Positions 1-6,668 of a stretch of DNA of 8,167 bases are shown here, piece after piece. The number at the start of each line of letters is the position of its first letter. Within the stretch, counting starts at the first letter, position 1. Position numbers and translations under genes: made by a program. The stretch is from Capsulimonas sp. (GTDB lineage Bacteria > Armatimonadota > Armatimonadia > Armatimonadales > Capsulimonadaceae): contig JAOQAA010000457.1 of NCBI GenBank assembly GCA_025963815.1, forward strand, positions 1 through 8,167. The letters are read 5' to 3'. The notes under the pieces are model-generated. The model did not search any database and was not told the DNA's origin. It worked only from the letters and a program-made list of their open reading frames with translations.

Positions 1-57
1 AGAACGCAAATTGTGATACAAGCTTAGCCGCAGCGGGAAGTGTTTATCAGAGAGAAA
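1..57. other. Left-edge sequence with no assignable gene
   Basis: No gene can be assigned here. On the plus strand, frame 1 is open from the edge for eight codons and ends at a TAG at 25-27. This could be the tail of a plus-strand gene lying outside the window, which would fit the hairpin terminator that follows, but eight codons cannot identify anything. Confidence 0.2.
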
Positions 58-99
58 CGCAACCATGTCGAATTTATTTCGACATGGTTGCGATTTTAT
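58..99. terminator. Strong hairpin terminator, probably bidirectional
   Basis: The arms 58-72 and 78-92 are perfectly complementary (15 bp, starting CGCAACCATG) around a 5-nt loop. On the plus strand the stem is followed by ATTTTAT, and on the minus strand by TTTCTCTC, so it can act as a Rho-independent terminator in both directions. It lies about 90 nt beyond the stop of the minus-strand YciF-like gene, and could also end a plus-strand gene from outside the left edge. Confidence 0.8.
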
Positions 100-108
100 G
101 CTCTGAAT

Positions 109-160
109 CCTCATTTCCCTTCCCGTCGCGGGAGGGGCAGCGCGAAGCGCCGGGGTGGGT
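109..160. repeat. G/C-rich palindromic intergenic repeat
   Basis: Two hairpins sit in tandem. The first pairs 117-125 with 129-137 (CCCTTCCCG against CGGGAGGGG, one G-T pair, TCG loop). The second is GCGC-GAA-GCGC at 140-150. The run CCTCA..CCCTTCCC..GGGAGGGG..GGGGTGGG has the style of the dispersed C/G-rich intergenic repeats common in some large bacterial genomes, and resembles the element at 3571-3717. It lies just downstream of the YciF-like gene stop. It is assigned by pattern only, and no family name is claimed. Confidence 0.55.
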
Positions 161-179
161 AGAACACAGGAGGGGCGCG

Positions 180-683
180 TTACTTCGTTGCGCCGGCCAT
201 TGCCTTGTCATTGATGGTCGCTTCGGCCAGGGACGTCAGATTCAGGTCCGTCTGCTGTTCTTCGTCGAGCGTCTGCTGAAGCAGCGCGGCGGCGTCATCG
301 TAGCCGAGCGTCTTGGCGAAGGTGCGGACAGAGCCGTAACCCGCCATTTCGTAGTGCTCCACGCGCTGGGCGGAGGTGATCAGACCGGCGTCCTTGACGT
401 ACGGCGTGGCGTCTTCCTTGATCATCTCGGCGCCTTCGGCGACGAGACCCTTCATCGCTTTACAAACCTTGCCAGTCGGCTTTTCGCCGAGTTTCTCGAA
501 GATTTGCTCCAGGCGCTGTACGTGGACTTCGGTCTGCTTGATATGTGTTTGGAACGCCTTCTTCAGCTTCGGGGAGGTGGCGGTGTCCGCCATCTTCGGC
601 AGAGCCTCCAGAATCTGATGCTCGGCGTTATAGAGGTCTTTGAGTTCGTCGATATAGAGGTCGTTCAGTTCTTTGAGTTCCAT
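180..683 (-). CDS. YciE/YciF-type ferritin-like protein (DUF892)
   Basis: This 167-residue soluble, all-helical protein belongs to the DUF892 (YciE/YciF) branch of the ferritin-like superfamily. Members are small di-metal four-helix bundles linked to general stress, desiccation and oxidative stress; their enzymatic activity is not established. The N-terminus MELKELNDLYIDELKDLYNA followed by EHQILEALPKMA is typical of the family. Candidate metal ligands, one set per helix, are Glu21, Glu52, Glu109 and Glu142 (contexts AEHQ, QTEVHV, VEHYEMAGYG, DEEQQ). The ATG at 683 is chosen because AAGGAG (693-698) lies 9 nt upstream. An in-frame upstream extension to 785 adds 34 residues of non-family sequence and is rejected. 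The length matches the family. The gene is monocistronic and divergent from mtaB, ending in a repeat and a strong terminator. The family call is firm; the physiological role is inferred. Confidence 0.9.
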   Translation of the reverse strand: MELKELNDLYIDELKDLYNAEHQILEALPKMADTATSPKLKKAFQTHIKQTEVHVQRLEQIFEKLGEKPTGKVCKAMKGLVAEGAEMIKEDATPYVKDAGLITSAQRVEHYEMAGYGSVRTFAKTLGYDDAAALLQQTLDEEQQTDLNLTSLAEATINDKAMAGATK

Positions 684-730
684 GGTTTGCGTCTCCTTGA
701 GGGTGCGTTGTCGCTTCCGATTTGTTCTTC

Positions 731-747
731 CCGAAAGAAAATTTCGG
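731..747. promoter_or_regulatory. Palindrome upstream of the YciF-like gene
   Basis: CCGAAA-gaaaa-TTTCGG is a perfect 6-bp inverted repeat with a 5-nt centre, 48 nt upstream of the YciF-like start codon in the 135-bp divergent spacer. It could be an operator or a 5'-leader hairpin. On the minus strand it overlaps GTTTAC, 14 nt, GGGAAG, which loosely resembles a stress-sigma (SigB-like) promoter. No good sigma-70 promoter was found for this gene. Function is speculative. Confidence 0.3.
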
Positions 748-778
748 TAAACCACGCAGCCATAGGGTTTATCTTTTG

Positions 779-808
779 TTGACACCCATTTCCGCGATAC
801 GGTACACT
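779..808 (+). promoter_or_regulatory. Sigma-70-type promoter for the mtaB cluster
   Basis: A perfect -35 box TTGACA (779-784) is separated by 18 nt from a -10 box TACACT (803-808, 4 of 6 consensus). Transcription would begin near 814-817, only a few bases before the mtaB ATG at 819. The mRNA would therefore be leaderless or nearly so. Consistent with this, no Shine-Dalgarno sequence is present before the ATG. Confidence 0.6.
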
Positions 809-818
809 GCTGGATAAG

Positions 819-2180
819 ATGCCTACCGCTGCGTTTACGAATTTAGGCTGCAAAGTCAATCAATACGAGATCGAGCGCATCGCCGAAAGCTTCGAAGCGC
901 ACGGGTTTACCGTGACGGATTTTCGAAGTCAGGCCGATGTGTATGTGATCAATTCCTGCTCCGTGACCGCTGACGCCGACCGAAAATCGCGCTATATGGC
1001 GCGCCGGGCGGCCCGAGAGCATCCTGGCTCCAAAGTCGTCGTCACCGGCTGCTTCGCGCAGCTGGCGATCGATACGAGCGAAGAGGTGGACGGCGCCGCG
1101 CTGCTGGTGCCTAATTCCGAAAAGATGCGCACCGTGGCGCATGTGATGAACGCCTTCCCCGATCTGATGCAATACTCGTCGTCGCCCGCGATGGTCGACC
1201 CGATCGCCGTCTTCCCTGAGAGCGCGCCGGCGGGCCTGATCGCGATCGACGCCTCGGGGGCCGGGCCCGCCGCGCTGCACCGTACGCGTGCGGTGCTCAA
1301 AATTCAGGATGGCTGCGAGTACTACTGCGCCTTCTGCTCTATTCCCTTCACACGCAATACGATGGCGAGCCGGCCTTTCGAGCATGTCCTCGCCGAGGCG
1401 CGGCTTCTGGCGGAGCGTGGCGCGCGTGAGGTCGTGGTGACGGGGGTCTGCGTCGGCGCCTATGGCCCGGAGACCGGCAGTGGCGGCGCGCGGCTAGCCG
1501 ACGTACTCACGGCGGTCGCCGACGTGCCCGGCATCGACCGCGTTCGTCTCTCCTCGGTACAGCCTGTCGAGATCCCTGACGAGATTATCACGGCGATGGC
1601 GAGCCACCCCAGTATCGCCCCACACCTCCATCTGTCGCTGCAAAGCGGCGACGACACGATTTTGAAGCGTATGAACCGGCCTTACGACACGGCGTTCTTC
1701 TCCGAGATCGCCGACAAACTACGCGTCCGTATGCCGCAGATTGGTCTCACGACGGACTTGATCGTCGGCTTTCCCGGCGAAGCCGAGGAACTGTTCGAAA
1801 ACACGCTCGCCTACGCCCGCAAGATGCGCTTTGCCCGCACCCATGTCTTCCGATACTCGCCTCGTCAGCGCACGGCCGCCGAGCTTTTGAAAGACGATGT
1901 CCATCCGGAAGAGAAAGAGCGGCGGCACCGGGCGCTGACCGCCGTCTGTGCGGATAGCCAGCGCGCGTTCGCGGCGGAGCATATCGGCCAGACGGTCTCC
2001 GTGCTGACGGAAGCGCGCGGCGCGCAGGATGGCTGGCTGTCCGGCTATACGGGAAATTACGTCCGCGTTCAGTTCGAAGCGCGCGGCGCGAAACGGGGCG
2101 AGATCGTCCGTGTGGCGCTGACCGACATTCTGGCCGATGGGGACGCATTTGGAACGAAGGAGGAGACAATCTCCCAATGA
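819..2180 (+). CDS. mtaB: tRNA t6A37 methylthiotransferase MtaB
   Basis: MtaB is a radical-SAM enzyme that adds a methylthio group to N6-threonylcarbamoyladenosine at position 37 of ANN-decoding tRNAs, giving ms2t6A. The 453-residue protein has the family's three parts. The N-terminal methylthiotransferase domain carries Cys11 (NLGCKVNQYE, the MtaB form of this motif), Cys47 (INSCSV) and Cys78 (VTGCFAQ) for the auxiliary 4Fe-4S cluster. The radical-SAM core has the CxxxCxxC motif at Cys166, Cys170 and Cys173 (DGCEYYCAFCSIP). A C-terminal TRAM-like domain for tRNA binding covers about residues 380-445. Length is normal and all six cluster cysteines are present. The ATG fits the family's N-terminus and lies a few bases from the predicted transcription start. 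The gene heads the plus-strand cluster and overlaps the HIT gene by 4 nt. MiaB and RimO are less likely because of the GCKVN motif. Confidence 0.93.
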   Translation: MPTAAFTNLGCKVNQYEIERIAESFEAHGFTVTDFRSQADVYVINSCSVTADADRKSRYMARRAAREHPGSKVVVTGCFAQLAIDTSEEVDGAALLVPNSEKMRTVAHVMNAFPDLMQYSSSPAMVDPIAVFPESAPAGLIAIDASGAGPAALHRTRAVLKIQDGCEYYCAFCSIPFTRNTMASRPFEHVLAEARLLAERGAREVVVTGVCVGAYGPETGSGGARLADVLTAVADVPGIDRVRLSSVQPVEIPDEIITAMASHPSIAPHLHLSLQSGDDTILKRMNRPYDTAFFSEIADKLRVRMPQIGLTTDLIVGFPGEAEELFENTLAYARKMRFARTHVFRYSPRQRTAAELLKDDVHPEEKERRHRALTAVCADSQRAFAAEHIGQTVSVLTEARGAQDGWLSGYTGNYVRVQFEARGAKRGEIVRVALTDILADGDAFGTKEETISQ

Positions 2181-2518
2181 GCGACAGCATCTTTACCAAG
2201 ATCATCAAACGTGAGATCCCCGCCGCCATCGTCTACGAAGACGACAAGGTGATTGCGTTCAACGACATTCACCCCTCGGCCCCGGTCCATATCCTCGTCG
2301 TCCCAAAGAAGCCGATCGTCAATCTTATGGACGCCACGCCCGAGGATGCGCCTCTGCTGGGTTATTTGCTCGAAGCCTCTGCTCGGATCGCGCGCGACGC
2401 CGGGATCGGTGAGAGCGGGTTCCGCCTCATCATCAACAACGGCAAAGATGGTGGCCAGACAGTCGACCATCTGCACGTGCATATCTTGGGCGGCAAAACG
2501 CTCCCCATTACATTTTAG
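2177..2518 (+). CDS. HIT-family (HinT-like) nucleotide-binding hydrolase
   Basis: This 113-residue cytosolic histidine-triad protein resembles HinT, which hydrolyses purine nucleoside phosphoramidates and aminoacyl-adenylates. The start SIFTKIIKREIPA followed by IVYEDD and AFNDIHPSAPVHILVVPK is classic for the family. The catalytic triad HLHVHIL places His98, His100 and His102 at the C-terminal end, with His102 in the nucleophile position by family precedent. The usual C-terminal WPPG-type tail is replaced by GGKTLPITF, a modest variation. The ATG overlaps the mtaB stop as ATGA, with GGAGGAG about 12 nt upstream, so translation is probably coupled to mtaB. The exact substrate is unknown. A link to the nucleoside importer downstream is only suggested by position. 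Confidence 0.93.
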   Translation: MSDSIFTKIIKREIPAAIVYEDDKVIAFNDIHPSAPVHILVVPKKPIVNLMDATPEDAPLLGYLLEASARIARDAGIGESGFRLIINNGKDGGQTVDHLHVHILGGKTLPITF

Positions 2519-2554
2519 GCAAGCCCCATACTTCCGCAGAAGAGGATCACTTCT

Positions 2555-3562
2555 TTGAAACGCTTCCAGACACTCTCGGTTCTTTCTCTCGCTGCGCTCA
2601 GCTTGCTTGTCGGCTGCGGCCCGAAGACTGGCACGGAGCCCGCGCCAAGCGCCCGCGCGCCCGCGCCTGCCGCCGACTTCAAAGTGGCGCTTCTGACGAC
2701 CGGACCCGTGACCGACGGCGGCTGGAACCAGTCGGCGTACGATGGTTTGATGAAGATCCAGAAAGATCTGGGAGCGAAAGTCGAAAAACAAGAGAGCCTG
2801 AACAGCAGTCAGTTTGAGGATGCCTTTCGAGACTTCGCGAACCAGGGATACAATGTGATCTTCGCGCACGGCGACGAGTTCGGTCCGGCCGCTGCGAAGG
2901 TCGCCAAACAGTATCCGAAGGTCGTTTTCGTCACGACGGGCGGCACGCTGTCCGCCGCGAACCTCGTTCCGATCCACCTCGCCACGGAGGAAGGAACCTA
3001 CCTTCAGGGCATGGAGGCGGCGTTCGTCTCCAAGTCCGGCAAGGGCGGATTTATTGGGGGCCAGAACTTCCCGCCGGTGAAGATGGCGGCGGACGCGTTC
3101 GCCAATGGCGCGAAATCCGTCAATCCCAAATTCACGTTCCAGACAACCTATATCAACGGCTGGACCGACCCTGTCGCCGCCAAAGCGCAAACCGAAGCGA
3201 TGCTCAGCAGCGGCGCCGATGTTATCGCGCACAACTGCGACGCCGCCGCCAAGGGCATGTTCGACACGGCGGGAACGAAACCAGGCGTCTACACCTTCGG
3301 CGTGAACGCCGACGAGAACTCCAAAGCGCCGAATGTCCTTTCCAGCGCTGTCCTCAATGTGCCGAAAGCGTTTGCGGACATCGCGACGGAAGTCAAAGCC
3401 GGCAACTTCCAGGGACATCCCATCTCCATCGGCCTGAAAACCGGCGACGTGACCCTGGTCGATAACCCGAAACTCGCGAACGTGCTGACCGCCGATCAAA
3501 AGGCGGAAATCGCCGCCGCCGCGAAAGATATTGAAGACGGCAAGATCAAAGTCGCGCCGTAA
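2555..3562 (+). CDS. BMP-family nucleoside-binding lipoprotein of ABC importer
   Basis: This 335-residue substrate-binding protein belongs to the BMP/PnrA/Med family (PF02608, COG1744). It is probably anchored at the outer face of the cytoplasmic membrane to capture nucleosides, most likely purine nucleosides by family precedent. A lipoprotein signal peptide ends in LLVGC, giving a lipidated Cys21. Residues 22-40 are a Pro/Ala linker. The type I periplasmic-binding fold follows, with TDGGWNQSAYDG (53-64; Asp54 and Asn58 match family ligand-contact positions), NVIFAHGDEFG, GGFIGGQNFP, GWTDPVAAKAQ with GADVIAHNCD, and TFGVNADEN. The start is TTG at 2555, supported by AGAGGA (2541-2546) 8 nt upstream and by correct placement of the signal peptide. 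It lies 36 nt after the HIT gene and precedes its ATPase and permease. The exact ligand is inferred. Confidence 0.92.
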   Translation: MKRFQTLSVLSLAALSLLVGCGPKTGTEPAPSARAPAPAADFKVALLTTGPVTDGGWNQSAYDGLMKIQKDLGAKVEKQESLNSSQFEDAFRDFANQGYNVIFAHGDEFGPAAAKVAKQYPKVVFVTTGGTLSAANLVPIHLATEEGTYLQGMEAAFVSKSGKGGFIGGQNFPPVKMAADAFANGAKSVNPKFTFQTTYINGWTDPVAAKAQTEAMLSSGADVIAHNCDAAAKGMFDTAGTKPGVYTFGVNADENSKAPNVLSSAVLNVPKAFADIATEVKAGNFQGHPISIGLKTGDVTLVDNPKLANVLTADQKAEIAAAAKDIEDGKIKVAP

Positions 3563-3570
3563 GTTTGGGA

Positions 3571-3717
3571 GCCCTCACCCCCAGCCCCCTCTCCCAATTC
3601 TAGGAGAGGGGGAGCCAGATTAATATTGGGATTTTAGGTTAGAATTTCTGATCTTAACTCAAAAAACTCTTGCTCCCCTTCTCCCAGCATTGGGAGAAGG
3701 GGCTGGGGGATGAGGGC
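3571..3717. repeat. Composite inverted repeat with two internal hairpins
   Basis: The outer arms 3571-3596 and 3691-3717 (reading GCCCTCA..CCCCAGCCCC..TCTCCCA on opposite strands) are nearly perfect inverted copies, differing by one insertion and one substitution. Each arm is also half of its own hairpin: CCCCCTCTCC/GGAGAGGGGG at 3585-3594 and 3603-3612, and CCCCTTCTCCCA/TGGGAGAAGGGG at 3675-3686 and 3691-3702 with a GCAT loop. An AT-rich centre (about 3615-3672) separates them. It fills the gap between the lipoprotein and ATPase genes and looks like two oppositely oriented copies of a dispersed intergenic repeat. It is related in style to the element at 109-160. Confidence 0.8.
3585..3612 (+). 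promoter_or_regulatory. Stable hairpin after the lipoprotein gene
   Basis: A 10-bp stem with an 8-nt loop starts 23 nt after the lipoprotein stop codon. No T-run follows, so it is not a standard Rho-independent terminator. In other ABC operons hairpins after the binding-protein gene shield its mRNA from 3' exonucleases and keep binding protein in excess over membrane parts. The same role is inferred here from position only. Confidence 0.4.
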
Positions 3718-3744
3718 CTTCCTAGAAACCGGGATTGCCCCTTC

Positions 3745-5331
3745 GTGACAACACTCCCGCCATCTCCATCCAACCCAAGCAATACAGCCCTCTCACTACA
3801 GGGCATCACCAAACGCTTCGGCGCGTTCACCGCACTCGACAGTGTGGACTTCACGCTTCGCCCAGGCGAAATCCACGCCCTGCTCGGCGAAAACGGCGCC
3901 GGCAAATCCACACTCTTAAAGATCATGCGCGGCCTGCTTCGACCGGACGGCGGGGAAATCGCGTGCGGCGGTCAAACGCATTCGGCGTTCACCCTGAAAG
4001 ATGCGCGGGCGGCGGGGATCGGCATGGTCCATCAGCATTTCATGCTGGTGTCGAGCATGACCGTTGTGGAGAACCTGGCGCTCGCGGAGGCGACGGCCGT
4101 CGGCGCGCTGCCCCGCCTGGAATCGGCGACGCGTGAGCGCGCTCTGGCCATCGCCGCGCGGCTGGGATGGACGATCCCCTGGGACAACGTTGTCGCCGAT
4201 CTCCCGGTTGGGACGCAGCAGCGGGTGGAGATCGTGCGCACACTGCTGGGGGACGCCCGAATTCTGCTCTTCGATGAACCAACCGCCGTCCTTGCCCCCA
4301 CGGAAACCTTGGAGCTTTTCCAAGTGCTACGTGTGCTGCGTGACGAGGGCCGGAGCCTCGTCTTTGTTTCCCACAAACTCTCAGAAGTGATGTCGCTCTG
4401 CGATCGCGTCACCGTTCTACGCCGAGGCAAAACCGTCGGTACGGTGACGATCGATGAAACCAATCCCGACGACCTGGCGCGCCGTATGGTGGGAAGCGCG
4501 GAGAAACACGATCTCGAAACGTCTGACGCTCCCACGACGCCGAATACAGCGGCTGTGACCGCGATCAAGACACAGCCAGTTGTTTCCTTCACCACAGTTT
4601 CCACCAAGCCAAGGCTGATGGAGACGGCGCTAATGGATTTAAGCTTCTCTCTCCATGCCGGCGAAATCTTAGGTGTCGCGGGTGTGGACGGCAACGGTCA
4701 AGCAGAACTGATCCAGATCTTCCAGGGGCTGCGTGCGTGGCGGTCGGGTGAAATCGTACTTTCGGGGCAGTCGATGCGGCAGATGGGTGTACGGGAACGC
4801 CGGGAGTTCGGCATGGCGATTATCCCGCCGGATCGGCATCGCGAGGGGCTGGCGCTGGGATTGTCCGTGGGGGAGAATCTGGCGTTGGAGGCGGCGCGCC
4901 AACCGGCGTTTCGGCAAGGGTTTTGGCTGCGCCGCCGCAAGCTGCGAGAGTTCAGCCAGAAGCTGCTTACAGATTACGATATCCGGATGGACCGATTGTC
5001 CACGCTCGCCGGTTCGCTGTCGGGCGGCAATCAACAGAAGATCGTGATCGCGCGGGCGCTATGCGGACAGCCGCAATTGCTGATCGCGGCCAGCCCCACG
5101 CGCGGCCTCGACGTCGGCGCCACGGCTTACGTTCACGGCAAGCTGCGCGAGCGCGCGGCGGAGGGTGGGGCGATCTTACTTGTCTCGACAGAGCTGGATG
5201 AGATTGTCGCACTGAGCCACCGCATCGCCGTGCTGTACGAAGGCCGCATTGTAGGGATCGTTTCGTCGACTACGCCCCGCGAGACGCTGGGACTGATGAT
5301 GGGCGGAAAGCAGGTTGCGGGGCATGGTTAA
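3745..5331 (+). CDS. Two-domain nucleoside ABC importer ATPase (NupO-like)
   Basis: This is the cytoplasmic ATPase of a sugar/nucleoside-class importer (COG3845), with two nucleotide-binding domains in one chain of 528 residues from the GTG. Domain 1 is catalytically complete: Walker A GENGAGKST (48-56), Q-loop Gln97 (MVHQHFML), signature LPVGTQQRVEI (153-163), Walker B ILLFDEP (173-179) and His210. Domain 2 keeps the canonical signature LSGGNQQK (425-432) but has a degenerate Walker A (GVDGNGQAE, 313-321) and Walker B (LLIAASPTRGLDVG), as is normal for this family, leaving one functional site from mixed halves. The signature Pro154 replaces the usual Ser. GTG at 3745 is chosen because the earlier TTG at 3670 would encode residues from the palindromic repeat; no clear Shine-Dalgarno sequence supports either. 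It overlaps the permease by 8 nt. Confidence 0.92.
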   Translation: MTTLPPSPSNPSNTALSLQGITKRFGAFTALDSVDFTLRPGEIHALLGENGAGKSTLLKIMRGLLRPDGGEIACGGQTHSAFTLKDARAAGIGMVHQHFMLVSSMTVVENLALAEATAVGALPRLESATRERALAIAARLGWTIPWDNVVADLPVGTQQRVEIVRTLLGDARILLFDEPTAVLAPTETLELFQVLRVLRDEGRSLVFVSHKLSEVMSLCDRVTVLRRGKTVGTVTIDETNPDDLARRMVGSAEKHDLETSDAPTTPNTAAVTAIKTQPVVSFTTVSTKPRLMETALMDLSFSLHAGEILGVAGVDGNGQAELIQIFQGLRAWRSGEIVLSGQSMRQMGVRERREFGMAIIPPDRHREGLALGLSVGENLALEAARQPAFRQGFWLRRRKLREFSQKLLTDYDIRMDRLSTLAGSLSGGNQQKIVIARALCGQPQLLIAASPTRGLDVGATAYVHGKLRERAAEGGAILLVSTELDEIVALSHRIAVLYEGRIVGIVSSTTPRETLGLMMGGKQVAGHG

Positions 5332-6367
5332 CACGGCGCGCAGCTTCGGGCGCTGGCTGCTCACGGCTGCGATTACGCTTCTGGCGATCGTCGGCCTGAC
5401 AACGCTGGTCGTCACCCTCGCGGGCGCGCATATCGGCGTTGTACTGACAGCTCTCTATCAGGGCGCCGCCGGCAGCCGCTACGACCTTGGGAACACGCTC
5501 AATCGCACCACGCCTCTGCTGCTGACGGGCCTTGGCGTGGCGATCGCCTTTCGCGCGAAGATCTGGAACATTGGCGGCGAGGGCCAATTCCTCGTCGGCG
5601 CCATCGCCGCCTCCGCCGTCGGCGCTTACCGCTGGCACAACCTGCCGGCGCTTATTTTGATTCCCATGGTGATGGTGTCGGGCGCATTCGCCGGCGCGGC
5701 CTGGGGGGCCATTGCCGGAGCGCTGCGCGCTTGGCGCGGCGTCCCCGAAGTCATCAGCACGATTATGCTGAACTTCATCGCCGCCCAGCTGCTGTCTTTT
5801 CTTCTGCACGGTCCCATGCAGGAAGCCACGCACGCCCAGCCCGCCTCGGAAGCGCTGCCTGTGAACGCGCAGCTGCCCGTGATCCTGCCCGAAACCACCC
5901 TGCACTTCGGTCTTTACTTAGCGCTGGCGGCGGTCGTCATCGTGACCGTCTATCTGTTCGCCACGCCCGCTGGCTTCGCCCTGCGCGTCGCGGGCGACAA
6001 CCCTGAAGCCGCCCGCGCCTCCGGCATCCATGTCGCCTGGACACAAGTCTCGGCCATGGCCTGGAGCGGCGCTCTGTGCGGCCTCGCTGGCGCCGTCGAA
6101 CTCTCCGGTAAGATCGGCTCCCTCTACGAAAACTACTCCCCCGGCTACGGCTTCACCGCCGTCGCCGTCGCCCTCCTCGGCCGCCTCAACCCCTGGGCCA
6201 TCGCCCTCTCCGCCCTTTTCTTCGGCGCCCTTAGCGCCGGCTCCGGCAGCATGGAGCGCAGCGCCCACGTCTCCAGCGTCCTGATCTACGTCATTCAGGG
6301 AGTGACACTTCTGGCCCTGCTGGCGTCGCAACGGATTCAGGCGATGAGGCGAAGTGCGGTGGGGTGA
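5324..6367 (+). CDS. Nucleoside ABC importer permease (NupP-like, COG4603)
   Basis: This 347-residue integral membrane protein is a BPD_transp_2-type permease that forms the translocation path with a partner permease. About eight to ten hydrophobic segments are visible, for example residues 11-33, 63-77, 86-101, 108-134, 140-162, 195-214, 242-262, 274-306 and 316-335. Family marks are FRAKIWNIGGEGQFLVGA (76-93) and the cytoplasmic coupling loop GDNPEAARASGI (224-235), which contacts the ATPase. ATG 5324 overlaps the ATPase stop (ATGGTTAA), so translation is probably coupled; an in-frame TTG at 5315 would add three residues. Systems of this kind normally carry a second permease (NupQ, COG1079) directly downstream, but here the repeat element at 6373 follows at once. 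The family is firm. The nucleoside substrate is inferred from the lipoprotein. Confidence 0.9.
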   Translation: MVNTARSFGRWLLTAAITLLAIVGLTTLVVTLAGAHIGVVLTALYQGAAGSRYDLGNTLNRTTPLLLTGLGVAIAFRAKIWNIGGEGQFLVGAIAASAVGAYRWHNLPALILIPMVMVSGAFAGAAWGAIAGALRAWRGVPEVISTIMLNFIAAQLLSFLLHGPMQEATHAQPASEALPVNAQLPVILPETTLHFGLYLALAAVVIVTVYLFATPAGFALRVAGDNPEAARASGIHVAWTQVSAMAWSGALCGLAGAVELSGKIGSLYENYSPGYGFTAVAVALLGRLNPWAIALSALFFGALSAGSGSMERSAHVSSVLIYVIQGVTLLALLASQRIQAMRRSAVG

Positions 6368-6372
6368 AGATG

Positions 6373-6640
6373 CCCCGGCCCCCACTGGGGCTTACAAGTA
6401 GGATGTATTCGCATCCATGGCGCCGGCCATAAATGACCGGCCTGCGTGAGAGCCCCATCAATGGGGCTGAGGCCAGCAATCGTGGGATAGGACGGTTCAC
6501 CGCCTTGAAGAGTTGCCTTGATTGCGATTGCCGGTCCATTCTTCAACCCCTTTCAGGGGGCTTGACGTCTCAGGCCGGTCATTTATGGCCGGTGCGATAG
6601 TTGCGGACGCATTGGTCAAGAAACCTACCCTTATAGGGGT
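6373..6640. repeat. Mirror-symmetric palindromic repeat element
   Basis: A 20-nt perfect inverted repeat, ccggccataaatgaccggcc at 6423-6442 and its complement at 6573-6592, is centred near 6507. C/G hairpins are arranged symmetrically around it: GCCCC-CACT-GGGGC (6378-6391), AGCCCCAT-CA-ATGGGGCT (6451-6468), CCCC-TTTCA-GGGG (6547-6559) and ACCC..GGGT (6627-6640). GCAATCG (6475-6481) and CGATTGC (6527-6533) extend the symmetry inward. Both halves share the order hairpin, about 33-nt spacer, 20-nt arm, hairpin, so they are inverted copies of one unit. Nothing here codes convincingly. It begins a few bases after the permease stop and may also act as its 3' hairpin or terminator. Confidence 0.75.
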
Positions 6641-6668
6641 CGTCTCAGAAAACGGATTTTAAAGTACG

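Noticed and set aside
84..782. Plus-strand open frame of 232 codons
   Set aside because: It is antisense to the YciF-like gene, crosses the terminator arm and repeat, and has no family features.
843..1385. Minus-strand open frame of 180 codons inside mtaB
   Set aside because: It is an antisense shadow of the cysteine-rich region of mtaB, with no supporting start site or domain.
2069..3499. Long minus-strand open frame of 476 codons
   Set aside because: It runs antisense to the lipoprotein, HIT and mtaB genes, which have clear family motifs, and its translation shows no recognisable domain. It is a by-product of GC-rich codon use.
3616..3645. Possible internal promoter for the ATPase gene (TAGAAT at 3640-3645)
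   Set aside because: The AT-rich centre offers a fair -10 box but no acceptable -35 box at 16-18 nt spacing.
6291..6546. Two short minus-strand frames of 69 and 82 codons over the repeat element
   Set aside because: They translate palindromic repeat sequence and overlap the end of the permease gene. Such frames arise wherever the repeat occurs.
6370..6660. Regularly spaced hairpins considered as a CRISPR array
   Set aside because: The units are in opposite orientation, differ in sequence, and lack identical direct repeats with unique spacers; no cas genes are present.
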